In this document: positions 18,458-29,395 of the stretch, in pieces
How positions within the stretch are numbered: the first letter of the stretch is position 1
Layout: each line of letters starts with the position of its first letter
Assembly (NCBI RefSeq): GCF_000499845.2
Contig: NC_023756.2
Coordinates: 42,967,393-43,031,392, forward strand
DNA: 64,000 nt
Direction: 5' to 3'
From: Phaseolus vulgaris
Taxonomy: Eukaryota > Streptophyta > Magnoliopsida > Fabales > Fabaceae
The notes under the pieces: model-generated
What the model was told of the DNA's origin: nothing
Seen by the model: the letters and a program-made list of their open reading frames with translations, nothing else
The model's database searches: none
Program-made: the position numbers and the translations under genes

Positions 18458-18504
18458 AAACCCTAATTTGGGAGAAATATACTTATAGGGTTTTGGATTG
18501 GGCC
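18458..18504 (-). promoter_or_regulatory. Telo-box and site II element upstream of RPS3 copy B
   Basis: AAACCCTAA at 18458-18466 and TGGGCC at 18499-18504 lie about 80-130 bp upstream of the ATG. The telo-box plus site II pairing is the typical promoter signature of plant ribosomal protein genes. This is established for the class and inferred for this copy. Confidence 0.65.
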
Positions 18505-18509
18505 GGATC

Positions 18510-20125
18510 AAAATTTTCATTTATTTAAAACTCTATTTGTTTTTTAATCAGGAATATAGGTCCTACTTTATTATAAGATTAATTGTAATTATTAATATAT
18601 ATATATATATATCAAATAAATACATAATATACACTAAGAACTTCCAAATATAATAATTTCAGTATAAATTTTTTTATTAGTTTTCTGAATAACGAATTTC
18701 AGTAAAAAAAATACTTTAACATTTTCAATAAAATTTGCTCATTCAATTATTTTTATTTAGTAAGATCAAAATAAAAGTATGAGGAAAAATGATTTTTGTT
18801 ATGATTTAAAACTAATTATAAAATAAATAAATAAAACACATCTATAATATTAATAAAGAATATTCTACGATTTGATGTACACAAATTCTTACCATTTTAC
18901 CTTTTGAGTAATATTTTTTTAAATAAAATAATTACTTAAATAAGAAAATTACTTATAAAACGAGAAAAAATATTTAAAAAGTTATAAAATTATTTACTTT
19001 TTTAATTGAAAAAATTTACTTATTAATAAATAAAAAATAATTTATTTATTGTTTGTTTAATAAAATAAATAATTGAACACATTTTTCGATTTCAGAATAA
19101 TTATATAAATTTTTAAAAATAATAATTATTATATAGTCTTTTAATATTACTTTTGTGAAATTATATATATATATATTTTTTTAAAATATTATTATTTTTA
19201 ATTAATTATTCCTTTTTCTTTAATTGGCAATTGGGGGTGTTCACTCTCTTGAGTCCATTCATAATCAAGAAGTAAACACAAAAATTTGGAGGTGTCAGAG
19301 AGCAGGGTTGAGAAAAGAAACTCTTATTGTTAGCCCAACTTGTTTCTCTTTATAAACCTGAAGCCCAATTGTACAAGTGTACAGTGTTAAATATAGATTA
19401 TTTTTTAAAATTGCTTTTAGATAACTAAATTTGCTTTTAATAATATGATTGACTATTTGGAATGCTGATTATATTATTTTCTTCATACTTTTTTAAATTT
19501 AATTTTCATTATTAGCTTAAAGTTATTTCAAATCATTAAACTTTGTAAGTTTCATTTTGTATTTAATAATTCTCTCTCACAGTTTTGTAACCTTTAATAA
19601 ATTTTAATTAGATTTAAAGAATTTCCCAAAATAGATACACAGTATAAATTATTATTTAAAAAAATTATATTCACTGCGTTTGTTTCATTTAACTCTTTCA
19701 ATACTATGGTTTAATTGATTTTTCTCTCTTATTCATATATAACAAACAAATAAAACATTTCATTTATAACCTTACAATACGTTTTAGGCACACAAAAAAA
19801 ATGGAGGCATCTCAGATGATTAAATTAACATGTATTTTCATAAAACATCAAAATTTATAATTAATAATATTTGAGAAGAAGAAGGTCTAAATTTAAAAAG
19901 AAAATTAAAAAATATTATAACTTTTATAGATAGAAGAAGAATAATGTTATCATATAAAAAGTATGCTTTTAACGGGATATAAGAGTTTATTAATACCATT
20001 CTAAGAAAATAATGTCTACAGAGATTAAAAGTATAAGAATGCAATTTTTTATAAATATGTTATTGGTGTGAAATAAAACTTTATTGAGAAATAGTCTTCA
20101 TTATAGAATTTGACTTACTAACTTT
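18510..20125. other. Very AT-rich intergenic DNA
   Basis: Long A/T runs and (TA)n tracts (near 18595 and 19165). A less biased stretch at about 19225-19385 shows no recognisable coding sequence. I see no gene here. Confidence 0.7.
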
Positions 20126-20129
20126 AACA

Positions 20130-20300
20130 CTAGGGATGACAATGCGGGCCAACCTGCTGTCCGCTAGCAAAATATACGGAGCAGGCTCAATAATTCAATC
20201 CGCCTCACTTAAGCTCATTCCGTGTAATCCACAATTCGTGTGGGCCAACAACAAGGCGGGACTGGCCCGCTGACCCGCACAAAAGAAAGGCAAAGTTGTG
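20130..20300. repeat. GC-richer repeat beginning GGGATGACAATGCGGGC
   Basis: A short island rich in GCCCGC and CGGGC motifs in AT-rich DNA. The opening GGGATGACAATG recurs in reverse orientation as CATTGCCATCCC or similar in the resistance-gene array at 26-29 kb. It is therefore part of a dispersed element, possibly a non-autonomous hAT-like transposon. That class assignment is a guess. Confidence 0.5.
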
Positions 20301-20339
20301 TACTTAGGTTAATCACATATGTTATTCAAAATATATAAA

Positions 20340-21120
20340 GAAAAATTGGGTAATAATGTTTTTTCAAATTTGACTGAAATAGTTGAACTATCATTTCTTT
20401 CTCCCTATCTATTGTGAGAGTATAATTATATTTTATTTTTATGATGACATTTATTTTTTACGATGACCATCTTTGTTCACCTATATTTGAATACTTTCAA
20501 AATACAGAAAAAAAGGTCAATAATATTTCTTCAAATTAAAATGAACTAGTTAAACCATCATTTTTTCTCCTATTTATGGTTAGAGTAGGATCATATTTTA
20601 TTTTGTATGATGACTATTTATTTTGTACGATGATCATATTTGTTGAACCATTAATTTTAATTATATGTTTATTCTATATTTTTTAACCGGATTTTAATTT
20701 GGAAATTGGATTGAAATGAATGAGGAATGTACTAATATGTATTTAATGTTATTGAAATGGAAGAATATTGATGATTTTGAATTGACTATGTTTAAGATAG
20801 TAATGTAGTTGTTTGATGTTTGGTATGTTTGGAAATGAAAGAATATTGATGTTTGATGTTTTATCAATTGAATTAATGATTGATGTTTGAAACAAAAGAA
20901 TATTGATGTTTGATAATAGTAGCAAACATAAGTTCAATTTTTTTATTCAATTATAATCAATTTATATTTAATTTTTTTTTATAATTATTGAATTTTATTA
21001 TTATTTTTTAGTAGCATGCAAAAAATAGCAAATATTTTGATTTAATTCTTTTGTATTCAATTTTTCAGTAGCGATTATTTTTTATTGCATTTATTAAAAA
21101 AAATTAAAAAAATTAAAAAA
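20340..21120. repeat. Left flank of the resistance-gene repeat region
   Basis: It contains two diverged copies of a segment (about 20385-20475 and 20545-20650, each with TATGATGAC/TACGATGA) that also recurs near 28960 and 30830. There are also short repeats of GAATATTGATG at 20760-20915. At 21003-21100 is the segment AGTAGCATGCAAAAAATAGC that recurs through 25.9-29.1 kb. The gypsy element interrupts this repeat family. Confidence 0.6.
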
Positions 21121-21124
21121 ATTA

Positions 21125-21412
21125 TCCGGAACAGATACACCACAAAGACACAGAAAGAAACTGAATGACCCTTGTATTATTGAAATTGTACACTGTATTC
21201 GAATATCAACCAAGGAAACAAACTTTCCTTCTCCACATAAATTATCCTGTAACAAACTGAATTCACAAAAACATCCTCTTGCCCCAAACCGTTTGGTCTT
21301 TATTTAAAGACCAACCCTTCCTAACCACTAACTACCACCTACCCTTTATTTCTCCTATGATACACTTTCCAAACTCTCTCCTTATTTCCTTTATGTTGTG
21401 TCCTAACATTAC
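21125..21412 (-). repeat. Gypsy 3' LTR
   Basis: It follows the end of the polyprotein frame (LSEGSN), starts with TGTTAGGACAC on the minus strand, and contains a TATA-like CTTTAAATAAAG. The far end runs into poly-A/T DNA, so the 3' boundary is approximate and the LTR may be clipped. Confidence 0.6.
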
Positions 21413-21498
21413 TCCCTTCGGACAGAACAACCTTGTCCTCAAGGTTGAATTCGGGAAACTAGTCCTTGATGACATTCTCAAGGAGCTCTTCTTAGATG

Positions 21499-22285
21499 TT
21501 TATAGAAGATAGTGCGGAAGCTTATGGATGAGAGTGGGCAAGGTCCTCCTAAGAGGTGTGGTGACCTTGAAGGTGCATGAAAGGTAGGGAAGATGGGAGT
21601 GGTTCGGCCAACTCCCTTTGGAGGTGAGGGTTTGAAGATTAAAAGCCTATTTCTAAGAGAGTTTAGGCAAGGAGTGAGAATGACACAATTTTGGCAACAT
21701 TTCACTATTCAATTAATCTTCCAAATACAAGTGATAGGCATCTCCTTTTATAGGCTAGGGAGGCCGTAAATGTTAAGCTAAGTGCAAATGAAATGTAAGC
21801 AAAATGAAATGAAAATGTGAGGCACATGGAGCACATGGGTGCACATGGCTTCACAAAACCGTCCCTGGATTAGTGAAGGCTTCTAGAAACCTTTAGCTAA
21901 TCAAGGTTAACTCCTCCTTAATTCTAATGTGCAGAAAAATAAACATTTGTCCACATGGCTATGCTATTTACACCCTAATTAAAGCTAAACTACACTTGAT
22001 GGGCCTTCACGGAATATGTGCTAGTATGACACTCTCCCTTTCATAGCTTGATCCAAGTCTTCTTGTCCTAGATGCTCCTAGCTTGTCCTAGACGCTCCTA
22101 GCTTGTCCTAGACACTCCTAGCTTGTCCTAGACGCTCCTAGCTTGGCCTTCTTGTCCTAGACGCTCCTAGCTTGGTCTTAGACGCTCTTAGCTTGATCTT
22201 AGACGCTCTTAGCTTGATCTTAGACGCTCTTGACTTGGCTCTTGCCTTTCATGGAAGGTTGTGCTTGGCCCTCTTCCATCAGTCC
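21499..22285 (-). mobile_element. Solo-LTR-like insertion in the gypsy chromodomain
   Basis: About 790 bp splits the polyprotein between WEDVKII and the EELLENVIKD...NLEDKVVL segment. It is flanked by TAGATG at 21493-21498 and 22286-22291. On the minus strand it starts near TGATGGAAGAGGG and ends near TTCTATAAACA, LTR-like TG...CA ends. It carries a good TATA box (CCTATAAAAGGAGATG, about 21750). No internal coding region is present, so it looks like a solo LTR. The exact ends are ambiguous because the TG/CA termini and the direct repeat overlap by a few bases. Confidence 0.7.
22071..22235. repeat. 20-bp minisatellite (GACGCTCCTAGCTTGTCCTA)n
   Basis: About eight units with progressive divergence, from CTCCTAGCTTGTCCTAGA to CTCTTAGCTTGATCTTAGA. 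They lie within the solo-LTR-like insertion, in what would be its upstream regulatory part. Confidence 0.9.
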
Positions 22286-22343
22286 TAGATGATCTTCACA
22301 TCTTCCCATGTCGTTGTGTACTTATCCCCCTCGTTCCATTTCA

Positions 22344-23327
22344 CTAGAATTTGTGGAATGTTTGCGCCTGTCCTTGCAACTCTTTCGATAATTCAGGTTG
22401 AACTTCGTGCCACCCTACAACTAGCTTTAGTTGAGATACATGGAACACCGGATGTATTCGAGCTGCGTCAGGTAGTTGGAGTTTAAAAGCCATCGGCCCT
22501 ACTGCAGCTACAACTGGAAAAGGCCCATTGTATTTGGCTGCCAGCTTTGGATGCAGTCGAGTGGGCATGGACAACTGCCTATGAGGTCGAATCTTCAAGT
22601 AGACCATATCTCCTATTTTAATTGGAGATGGTCGTCTATGGCGGTTGGCAAAATGAGACATTCGATCATGTGCCCTTCTTAGATGAAATTTAAGTTGGTC
22701 TAAAGCCTCATCCCAGTTCCTCAAATCTTGTTCCACTGCTTCTACCATAGTTTCTCCTGGCACAAAGCGTGCTAACGAAGGGGGTGACCGGTCATACACT
22801 ACTTCAAAGGGTGTGCATTGCGTCGCCCCATGAAAGCTATTGTTATACCAATACTCCGCCCATGGAAGGAACGTCGCCCACATCTTTGGTTGTTCCGAAC
22901 TAAAACACTGTAGGTACGTCTCTAGTGTTCTATTCAGAACTTCGGTTTGACCATCCGTTTCGGGATGATACGCCGTGCTCATCTTCAGCGTTGTCCCCTG
23001 CAACTTAAACAACTCCTTCCAAAACAAGCTTAGAAAAGTTGAATCCCTGTCACTTACGATCGACGATGGAATACCATGCAATCGTACTATCTCCTTCACA
23101 AATACCTTCGCGATAGTTCTCTCTGAATACGGGTGTTTCAGCCCAATGAAGTGCCCATACTTGCTTAGACGATCTACTACCACCAAAATTGCGTCCTTCC
23201 TACCTGATTTAGGAAGTCTGATAATGAAGTCCATGTTTATCTCTTCCCACACTGTTTTTGGAATTGGCAGTGGCTGAAGTAGGCCTTGAGGTGAGCACGT
23301 TTGATATTTATTTTGTTGGCATACCAC
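22344..23327 (-). pseudogene. Gypsy integrase fragment
   Basis: A 327-codon open frame. The zinc-finger end [12 protein letters not shown] leads into the integrase core, with catalytic Asp in NMDFI, Asp in VSDRDSTF and Glu in GQTEVLNR. The C-terminal GDMVYLKIRP and HPVFHVSQLK follow. It continues in a different frame into the chromodomain (ILVKWNEGDKY) after a frameshift near 22345. The upstream H-H half of the zinc finger lies in the preceding frame, so a second frameshift sits near 23330. All three catalytic residues are preserved, but the protein cannot be made as a unit. Confidence 0.93.
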
Positions 23328-24310
23328 ACATGCTTGGACAAGTCATTGACAGATTTTTTCATGCCCATCCAATGCAGAGATTGACCTATTCTTCTATAGG
23401 TGCGAAAAATTCCCGCGTGTCCCCCTAACAGAGTAGTGTGATACTCGTTCAGTAGCCTGGGTATCCAACTTGACGACCCTGATATCACCATCTGCCCCTT
23501 ATAATGTAATCTTCCATTCTCTTGGGTATAATTTTCGTGTGTCTCCATATTGATTTTTAACTCCTCCACAATCTTCTTTAACATCGGGTCTTGTTGATTT
23601 TCTTCTTCCACTACTTCCGGCGTGGTCATGACTGCTGTCTTTAATTGCTGCATGGCTTCCATGCTCTCTGTTGTCCACCCAAAATTCCCCTTCTTAAGCA
23701 GCTGAGTTAAGGGCCTAGCCAAATGTCCATAGTTGTATATGAACCTCCTATAGTACTTCGTGAGTCCTATGAATCCTCTTAGAGCTTTCAAGGATTTAGG
23801 TGTTGCCCGCTGCAAGATGACCGAAACCTTATGAGGATCCATTTGAACCCCTTGTCTTGAGATAATGTGTCCCAAATACTGCACCTCCTGCTTGCCCAAT
23901 TCACATTTCTTATAGTTTGCGTAGAACTGGTGTTGTTGCAGTGTCTTCAGAACCTGATCCAGGTGTTCCAGGTGCTCTTCCCATGTTTTACTATAAATCA
24001 GAATGTCGTCAAAGAAGGCCAGAACAAACTTCCTCAAATATTCTTGTAAAATGCCATTCATTGTGCACTGAAACGTGGTCGGTGCGTTAGTTAATCCAAA
24101 TGGCATAACCAACGTTTCATAATGTCCTTGGTGGGTACGAAAGGCGGTCTTAGGTATATCCGATTCATGCATGCGGATTTGATGGTATCCTGTCCTCAGA
24201 TCCACCTTAGAAAAAAAATGTGCTTCATACAATTCATCTAATAGTTCTTCTATTACCGGAATAGGAAACTTATCCGGAATAGTCGCTTTGTTCAAGGCCC
24301 TGTAATTCAC
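23237..24310 (-). pseudogene. Gypsy reverse transcriptase with RNase H deleted in frame
   Basis: A 357-codon frame. It begins [17 protein letters not shown], has the catalytic FFDDILIYS motif and continues through YLGHIIS and [15 protein letters not shown]. At [10 protein letters not shown] it jumps directly to [12 protein letters not shown] and the integrase zinc-finger approach ([13 protein letters not shown]). The entire RNase H domain normally lying between them is gone without loss of frame. A TAA at 24320-24322 replaces the Trp expected just upstream, in [17 protein letters not shown]. Confidence 0.9.
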
Positions 24311-25007
24311 GCAAAATCTTTAGTTACCATCCTTCTTTTTAACGAGTATCACTGTACTAGAATAATGGTTATTGCTAGGCTTGATTATCCCACTCTTCAT
24401 CATTTCCTCCACTTGTTTTTCTATTTCTAACTTCAGTAGATATGGGTATCGATATGGCCTAACATTAATATGGTCCACCCATGCTTTAATAGGGATTTTA
24501 TGATCAATTTCTCTGCTGGAGGTAGTTGTTTGGGTTCTTCAAAACCCCCCTCATACTTCCTCAACACTCTGTCCAAAATCTGTTGTCTGCTCTAGCGTAA
24601 ATTCTGCAAGCTCCCGATTATTCTCAGACTGATTTGGACTAGACTGGGCCGCGCTTTCCATCCCCCATACAAGGGACATTGCCTCAATCTCCCTCTCTTT
24701 TTTTAGTGCCTTTGATGTTACCAAAGTTCTAGCTAACTTGTGATCTCCTTTGATGTGCACTTTCTCTCCTTCTATGCAAAAACTCATGGTCAACGTCCTC
24801 CAATTTATTTTTATACTTCCCCCAACGTTGCCAGCCATGCCACCCCTAAAATCACGTCTACACCTCCCAACTCAAATAGGAAGAAGGTCTCATTGATCAT
24901 GTAATCTCCCAGGTATACCTCTATATCTGGACAACATCCACTTGCTTTTTTTTTTATGGCCATCTCCAGTCTCACGTTGTAGGTTGGTATGGATTCCACA
25001 CGTAATC

Positions 25008-25585
25008 TATGAAGCCCAGACACGGATACGACACGGACACGGAGATACGACTAAATTGAAAATTATAGGACACGGGACACGGCTATGTATAAATTAAAAT
25101 GTAGTAATATATTTTGTTATATGAAAAAAATCAAGAAAAACATTTATAAAAATGGTATAAAAAAAAGATGTATTTATGTAAACCATAATGTTTAACTTTT
25201 ACATTTATTCATCTTCATTAAAATTTTATGTGAAATAAGGGTTTTATTTGAGATTTTAGTTAAGATTTTCTGTGAAATAAGGGTTTTATTTGAGATTTTA
25301 GTTAAGATTTTCTGTGAAATAAGGATTTTATTTGAGATTTTAGTTAAGATTTTCTGTGAAATAAGGGTTTAAAGAGTGCACCGTGTCCGTCCGCCGTGTT
25401 CCCGGAGTGGACCGCGCGCCATCCACCGTGTCGAAGGAGTGGACCGCGTCTCCTCCGACATGTCCTGGAAGAGGGCCGTATCTGGCCCAGGCAGGTGCGT
25501 CCGACACCGCGTCATGCACGCACCCACCGCGCACCCGTGTCGGAAGCGGTAACGACGTGATTTTTGCCGTATCCGAGCTTCACAG
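25008..25585. mobile_element. Non-autonomous Mutator-like element in the gypsy protease
   Basis: 578 bp flanked by a perfect 9-bp direct duplication CACGTAATC (24999-25007 and 25586-25594), the hallmark of Mutator-type insertion. The ends are imperfect inverted repeats: TATGAAGCCCAGACACGGATACG on the left and CTGTGAAGCTCGGATACG on the right (reverse-complemented), sharing TGAAGC and GGATACG. The interior has an AT-rich half with a 42-bp minisatellite and a strikingly GC-rich half (25375-25560). No transposase is present. The length, duplication and ends fit a small non-autonomous MULE. Confidence 0.8.
25229..25370. repeat. 42-bp minisatellite, 3.4 copies
   Basis: The unit begins TGTGAAATAAGGGTTTTATT. 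Copies start at 25229, 25271, 25313 and 25355 with almost no divergence, inside the Mutator-like insertion. Confidence 0.93.
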
Positions 25586-25855
25586 CACGTAATCCCAGCT
25601 GTTTGACCAACTCTGTCGAGATAAAATTGTGGCTAGCCCCACTGTCAATTAACACCATTGTTTGACTATTTTTTATGGTCCCCTGTAGCTTCATGGTATG
25701 CGGTTGTGTTAGACCTCCAGCAGAAAAAATGGACAAATCCATTTGGCGATATTCCCTCTCTTCTTCCTCCTCATCTCCATTATCTTCCATCTGTCCTAGC
25801 AAGCCCTGATTCTCATCCACTGGACTTCCTTCCTCCTCTGCGCAAATTATTACTC

Positions 25856-27560
25856 TTTAGTTCTTCACAATTTTTTCTTTCAAGGTCAAACATGTATCTT
25901 ATTATTTTTGTTACTCAAATTTTTAGTAGCAATGCAAAAAGTAGCAAATATTTTGATTGAATTATTTTATATTCAATTTTTCATTAGCAATTTTTTTATT
26001 GCATTTATTAAAAATATTGTACGCGGGCAAACCTTTGTGCGGGACGAGGCAGAGAAATCAGCCTCGCGTTGTAAGCCAGTCGACATTGTCATTCCTAGAG
26101 AAGACCTTCTGCCCTCCATAATCTTATTACTTGTCACCTTTGTATTTTCATTCCACTAGGAAATATAGAACCATAAGTAAAACAAAATTTCATGTACGAA
26201 GATAAGCGAGCATAGAGATAATAGACTTCATACTGACACTTGGTATATCCCATATATAAACTGTGCATATTTGATCCCATATCTCAATATCGTCTATTGA
26301 GTATAAGTAATCAACGACAATCTTTATGGCAAGTGGGAGACCAAACAAGTTCTTCACACCTTCAAGGTCAAACATGTATCTTATTAATTTTGTTATTCAT
26401 TTTTTATAGCAATGCAAAAAATAGTAAATATTTTGATTGAATTCTTTTATATTCAATTTTTCATTAGCAATTTTTTTTTATTGTATTTAGTAAAAAAAAT
26501 TGTAAGCGGACAAACTTTTGTGTGGGACAAGGCAGAGAAATCAGCCCTGCGTTCACTTTGCGGGGTGAGCTAGTCTATCGAGTATGAGTAATCAACGACA
26601 ATCTTTATACAAGTGCGAGACCAAAAAAGTTCTTCACAGTTTTTTCTTACATGGTTAAACATGTATCTTATTAATTTTGTTATTCAATTTTTTAGTAGGA
26701 ATGCAAAAAGTAGCAAATATTTTGATTGAATTCTTTTATATTCAATTTTTTTTATTGCATTTATTAAAAAAAAAATTGTACGTGGGCAAACCTTTGTGTT
26801 AGACAAGGCAGAGAAATCATCAGCTCACACGTTCACTATGCAGGGTGGGCTAGCCGACATTGCCATCCCTAGAGAAGACCTTTTGCCCTCCATAATCTTA
26901 TTACTTGTCATTGTATCTTCATTACACTAGGAAATATAGAACAATAGGTAAAACAAGATTTCATGTACGAAGATAAGCAAGCATAAAGATAACAAACTTT
27001 ATGACACTTGGTATATCCCATATATAAACGGTGCATATTTGATCCCATATCTCAATATCGTCTATTGAGTATAAGTAATCAACGACAATCTTTATGGCAA
27101 GTGAGAGACCAAAAGAGTTTTTCACAATTTTTTCTTTCAAGGTCAAACATGTATCTTATTGATTTTGTTATTCATTTTTTATAGCAATGCAAAAATAGCA
27201 AATATTTTGATTGAATTCTTATATATTCAATTTTTCATTAGCAAATTTTTTTTATTGTATTTATTAAAAAAAATTGTACGCGGACAAACCTTTGTGTAGG
27301 ACAAGGCAGAGAAATCAGCCATGCGTTTACTTTGCGGGGTGAGCTAGTCGATATTGCCATTAGATAAGCGAGCATAAGAGATGATAAGGGACTTACACTT
27401 TGTATATCCCATATATTAACAGGGTGCATCTTTGATCCCATATCTCAATATCGTCTATCGAGTATAAGTAATCAATGACAATCTTTATGACAAGTGTGAG
27501 ACCAAAAAAGTTCTTCACAATTTTTTCATGGTTAAACATGTATCGTATTAATTTTGTTAT
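25856..27560 (-). repeat. Irregular tandem array carrying NB-ARC GLPL-motif fragments
   Basis: Units of about 290-490 bp repeat in one orientation. Each has a block beginning AGTAGCAATGCAAAAAGTAG (at about 25926, 26407, 26695, 27183 and 27573), and a block around TGTACGCGGGCAAACCTTTG (about 26019, 26500, 26777, 27275 and 27650). They also carry a minus-strand coding-like block that reads GLPLAIKIVVDYLYSIDDIE in the best copies (26375-26190 and 27146-26961), with partial copies at 26660-26565 and 27530-27365. GLPLA is the conserved ARC1 motif of plant NB-ARC resistance proteins. Nothing else of the gene is present in these units, so this is amplification of a fragment, not of a gene. Confidence 0.8.
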
Positions 27561-27839
27561 TCAATTTTTTAGTAGCAATGCAAAAAATAGCAAATATTTT
27601 GATTGAATTCTTTTATATTCAATTTTTTTTATTGCATTTATTAAAAAAAAATTGTACGCGGACAAACCTTTGTGTGTGAGAAGGCATAGAAATCAACTCA
27701 CGTTCATTATGCGAGGTGAGCTAGCCGACATTGCCATCCCTAGAGAAGACCTTTTGCCCTCCATAATCTTATTACTTGTCACCTTTGTATTTTCATTCCA
27801 CTAGGAAATATAGAACAATAAGTAAAACAATATTTCATA

Positions 27840-28807
27840 TACGAATATAAGCGAGCAAAAGAGATGATAAGGAACTTCATACTGACACTTGGTATATCCT
27901 ATATATTAATGGTGCATATTTGATCTCATATCTCAATATCGTCTTTTCAGTATATGTAATGACCCACAATCATTATGGCAAGTGGGAGACAAAAAAATGT
28001 TCTTCACAATTTTTTCTTTCAAACTACCCGTCGAATAACAAGTAACTATAAATGACGGCACTATTAGTCTACTCCTATAATCCCGATGGAAGAGAACTTA
28101 AAGGATATCCCTAAGTAACTCATTGTTCCATTCATCATCTAATACTACATGTAATATCTTCTTTAATTTCTTTCAGAGCAGATTTAAATTTGTTATATCA
28201 CAATGATTGACCGTCACTCATTTATAAATTTTCTTTGTGATCTCCCATACATCTTATCTGTGTTATATGTAAATCTTACATCGAAATCATTCTTAAGTCG
28301 CTCTTGAACAAAATTCGAGCAAGGGTGCTTTTTCCAATTTTCGGTGCACAAAAAATGACAATTATAGGAATTACTTTTTCATTAGTTAGGCTGTCTTGTA
28401 ATAAGAATTCTTCTAAAATTATTTCTTTATCAAACTCTCATATACTTCAGATTCATCAACCAAAAAACTTGTGGATACAGATAAGGTGGGCAACTCAGGT
28501 ATAATATTAACAAAACAAAACATATATTTTTGTTATCTCACCTAATATTTGGTATGCATCATACCTGATATGTTAGCCAAGTACGTCAATCCTTTTCTTC
28601 GACGTCATTTACAACTCCTTTCAAGCTTAGTAATAATATTTTCAATCTGCACATCAGTCTAAACTCCACATAATCACCAATCAAAGATTGTAAGAATATA
28701 TTCTCACGTCTAGCCATTCTATCAATAAAGATAGAAAAAAAATCTTGAAAGCATGGTCCAATAACGTCAATCACCATGATGCTAGTGGGCTGTAAAGAGG
28801 AAGACAT
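27840..28807 (-). pseudogene. CC-NB-ARC resistance pseudogene, shorter copy
   Basis: Reading 28807 to 27840 there is an Rx-N-like coiled-coil start (GPCFQDFFSIFIDRMARREN, then LKGVVNDVEEKD). A deletion of the linker follows (the gap near 28505-28580 compared with the longer copy). Next come remnants of the P-loop/helix region (IRARVLFP on the opposite strand marks the same DNA as the longer copy), a broken kinase-2 region near 28100, and a GLPL block near 28020-27930. No continuous frame survives. It is a diverged duplicate of 29460-30551. Confidence 0.7.
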
Positions 28808-28819
28808 GTTAAAATAAGA

Positions 28820-29395
28820 AGTACCTTCACTTAAAAAAAAAAACTATAACTAAAAATACTAAATTATCACATAAGATATGAGATGCACAAGTGACACAAT
28901 CACGCCGGATGTTATGAGGAATTTGAGCCGACAATAATTATAAAGATCAATAATATTTCTTTCTCTCTGTTCATTGTGGGAGTAGAATCATATTTGATTT
29001 TGTAAGATGATTATTTATTTTGTACAGTTCAATTTTTTTTATTCAATTTATATTCAGTTTTTTTTTATAATTATTGAATTTTATTATTAAATATTTTAGT
29101 AGCAATGTAGAAAGTAGGAAATATTTTGATTGAATTCTTTTTATATTCAATTTTTCAGTAGCAAACTTTGTTATTGCAATTATTAAAAAAAATTGTACGC
29201 AGGCAAGCAAACCTTTGTGCGAGGCGAGACTAAGAAATCAATCCGCGTTCATTATCCAGATGGGCTAGCCGAAATTGCCATCCCTATAAAATTTTTGGCC
29301 TCGATAATCTTATTACTTGTCATCTCTGTATCTTCATTTCATTATGAAATATAAAACAATAGGTAAAACAAGATTTCATGTACGAAGATAAGCGA
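28820..29395. repeat. Repeat block between the two NB-ARC pseudogenes
   Basis: It holds copies of the same segments as the array (AGCAATGTAGAAAGTAGG near 29101; TGTACGCAGGCAAGCAAACC near 29193; CCGAAATTGCCATCCC near 29270) and of the 20.4-kb flank (TTGTAAGATGATTATTTATT near 29000). This shows that the pseudogene plus its flank was duplicated as one block. Confidence 0.65.

Larger units (their letters stand above)
24551..25820 (-). pseudogene. Gypsy protease region, split by an insertion
   Basis: The minus-strand frame shows the retropepsin motif LIDSGASHNFIS (25715-25640 region) and KQLGLR. It is then interrupted at 25585-25008 and continues precisely as RVESIPTYNVRL, YLGDYMINETFFLF, and the flap/second half GGVDVILGVAWLATLG. 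An N-acidic stretch DEEEEEREYRQMDLS precedes the protease. Removing the insert and one copy of the 9-bp duplication restores the reading ...QLGLRVESIP..., which proves the interruption is secondary. Confidence 0.9.
21125..25855 (-). mobile_element. Ty3-gypsy retrotransposon relic (nested, internally deleted)
   Basis: On the minus strand the order is protease, reverse transcriptase, integrase, chromodomain tail, then an LTR at about 21412-21125. The LTR begins TGTTAGGACACAAC and has a TATA-like CTTTAAATAAAG. The gag region and the 5' LTR are absent: at about 25855 the sequence switches abruptly to the resistance-gene repeat. The chromodomain segment reads ILVKWNEGDKY...WEDVKII and resumes after an insertion as NLEDKVVLSEGSN. 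The element has a stop in the reverse transcriptase (24320-24322), frameshifts near 23330 and 22345, and an in-frame loss of RNase H. Two later insertions lie at 21499-22285 and 25008-25585. It is non-autonomous and dead. Confidence 0.9.

Noticed and set aside
20130..20300. Coding region in the GC-richer island
   Set aside because: No open frame of note; the repeated CCCGC motifs fit a non-coding transposon end.
25383..25592. GC-rich open frame of 69 codons inside the Mutator-like insert
   Set aside because: No recognisable domain, both strands are open because of the GC bias, and the frame runs through the element terminus and the target duplication.
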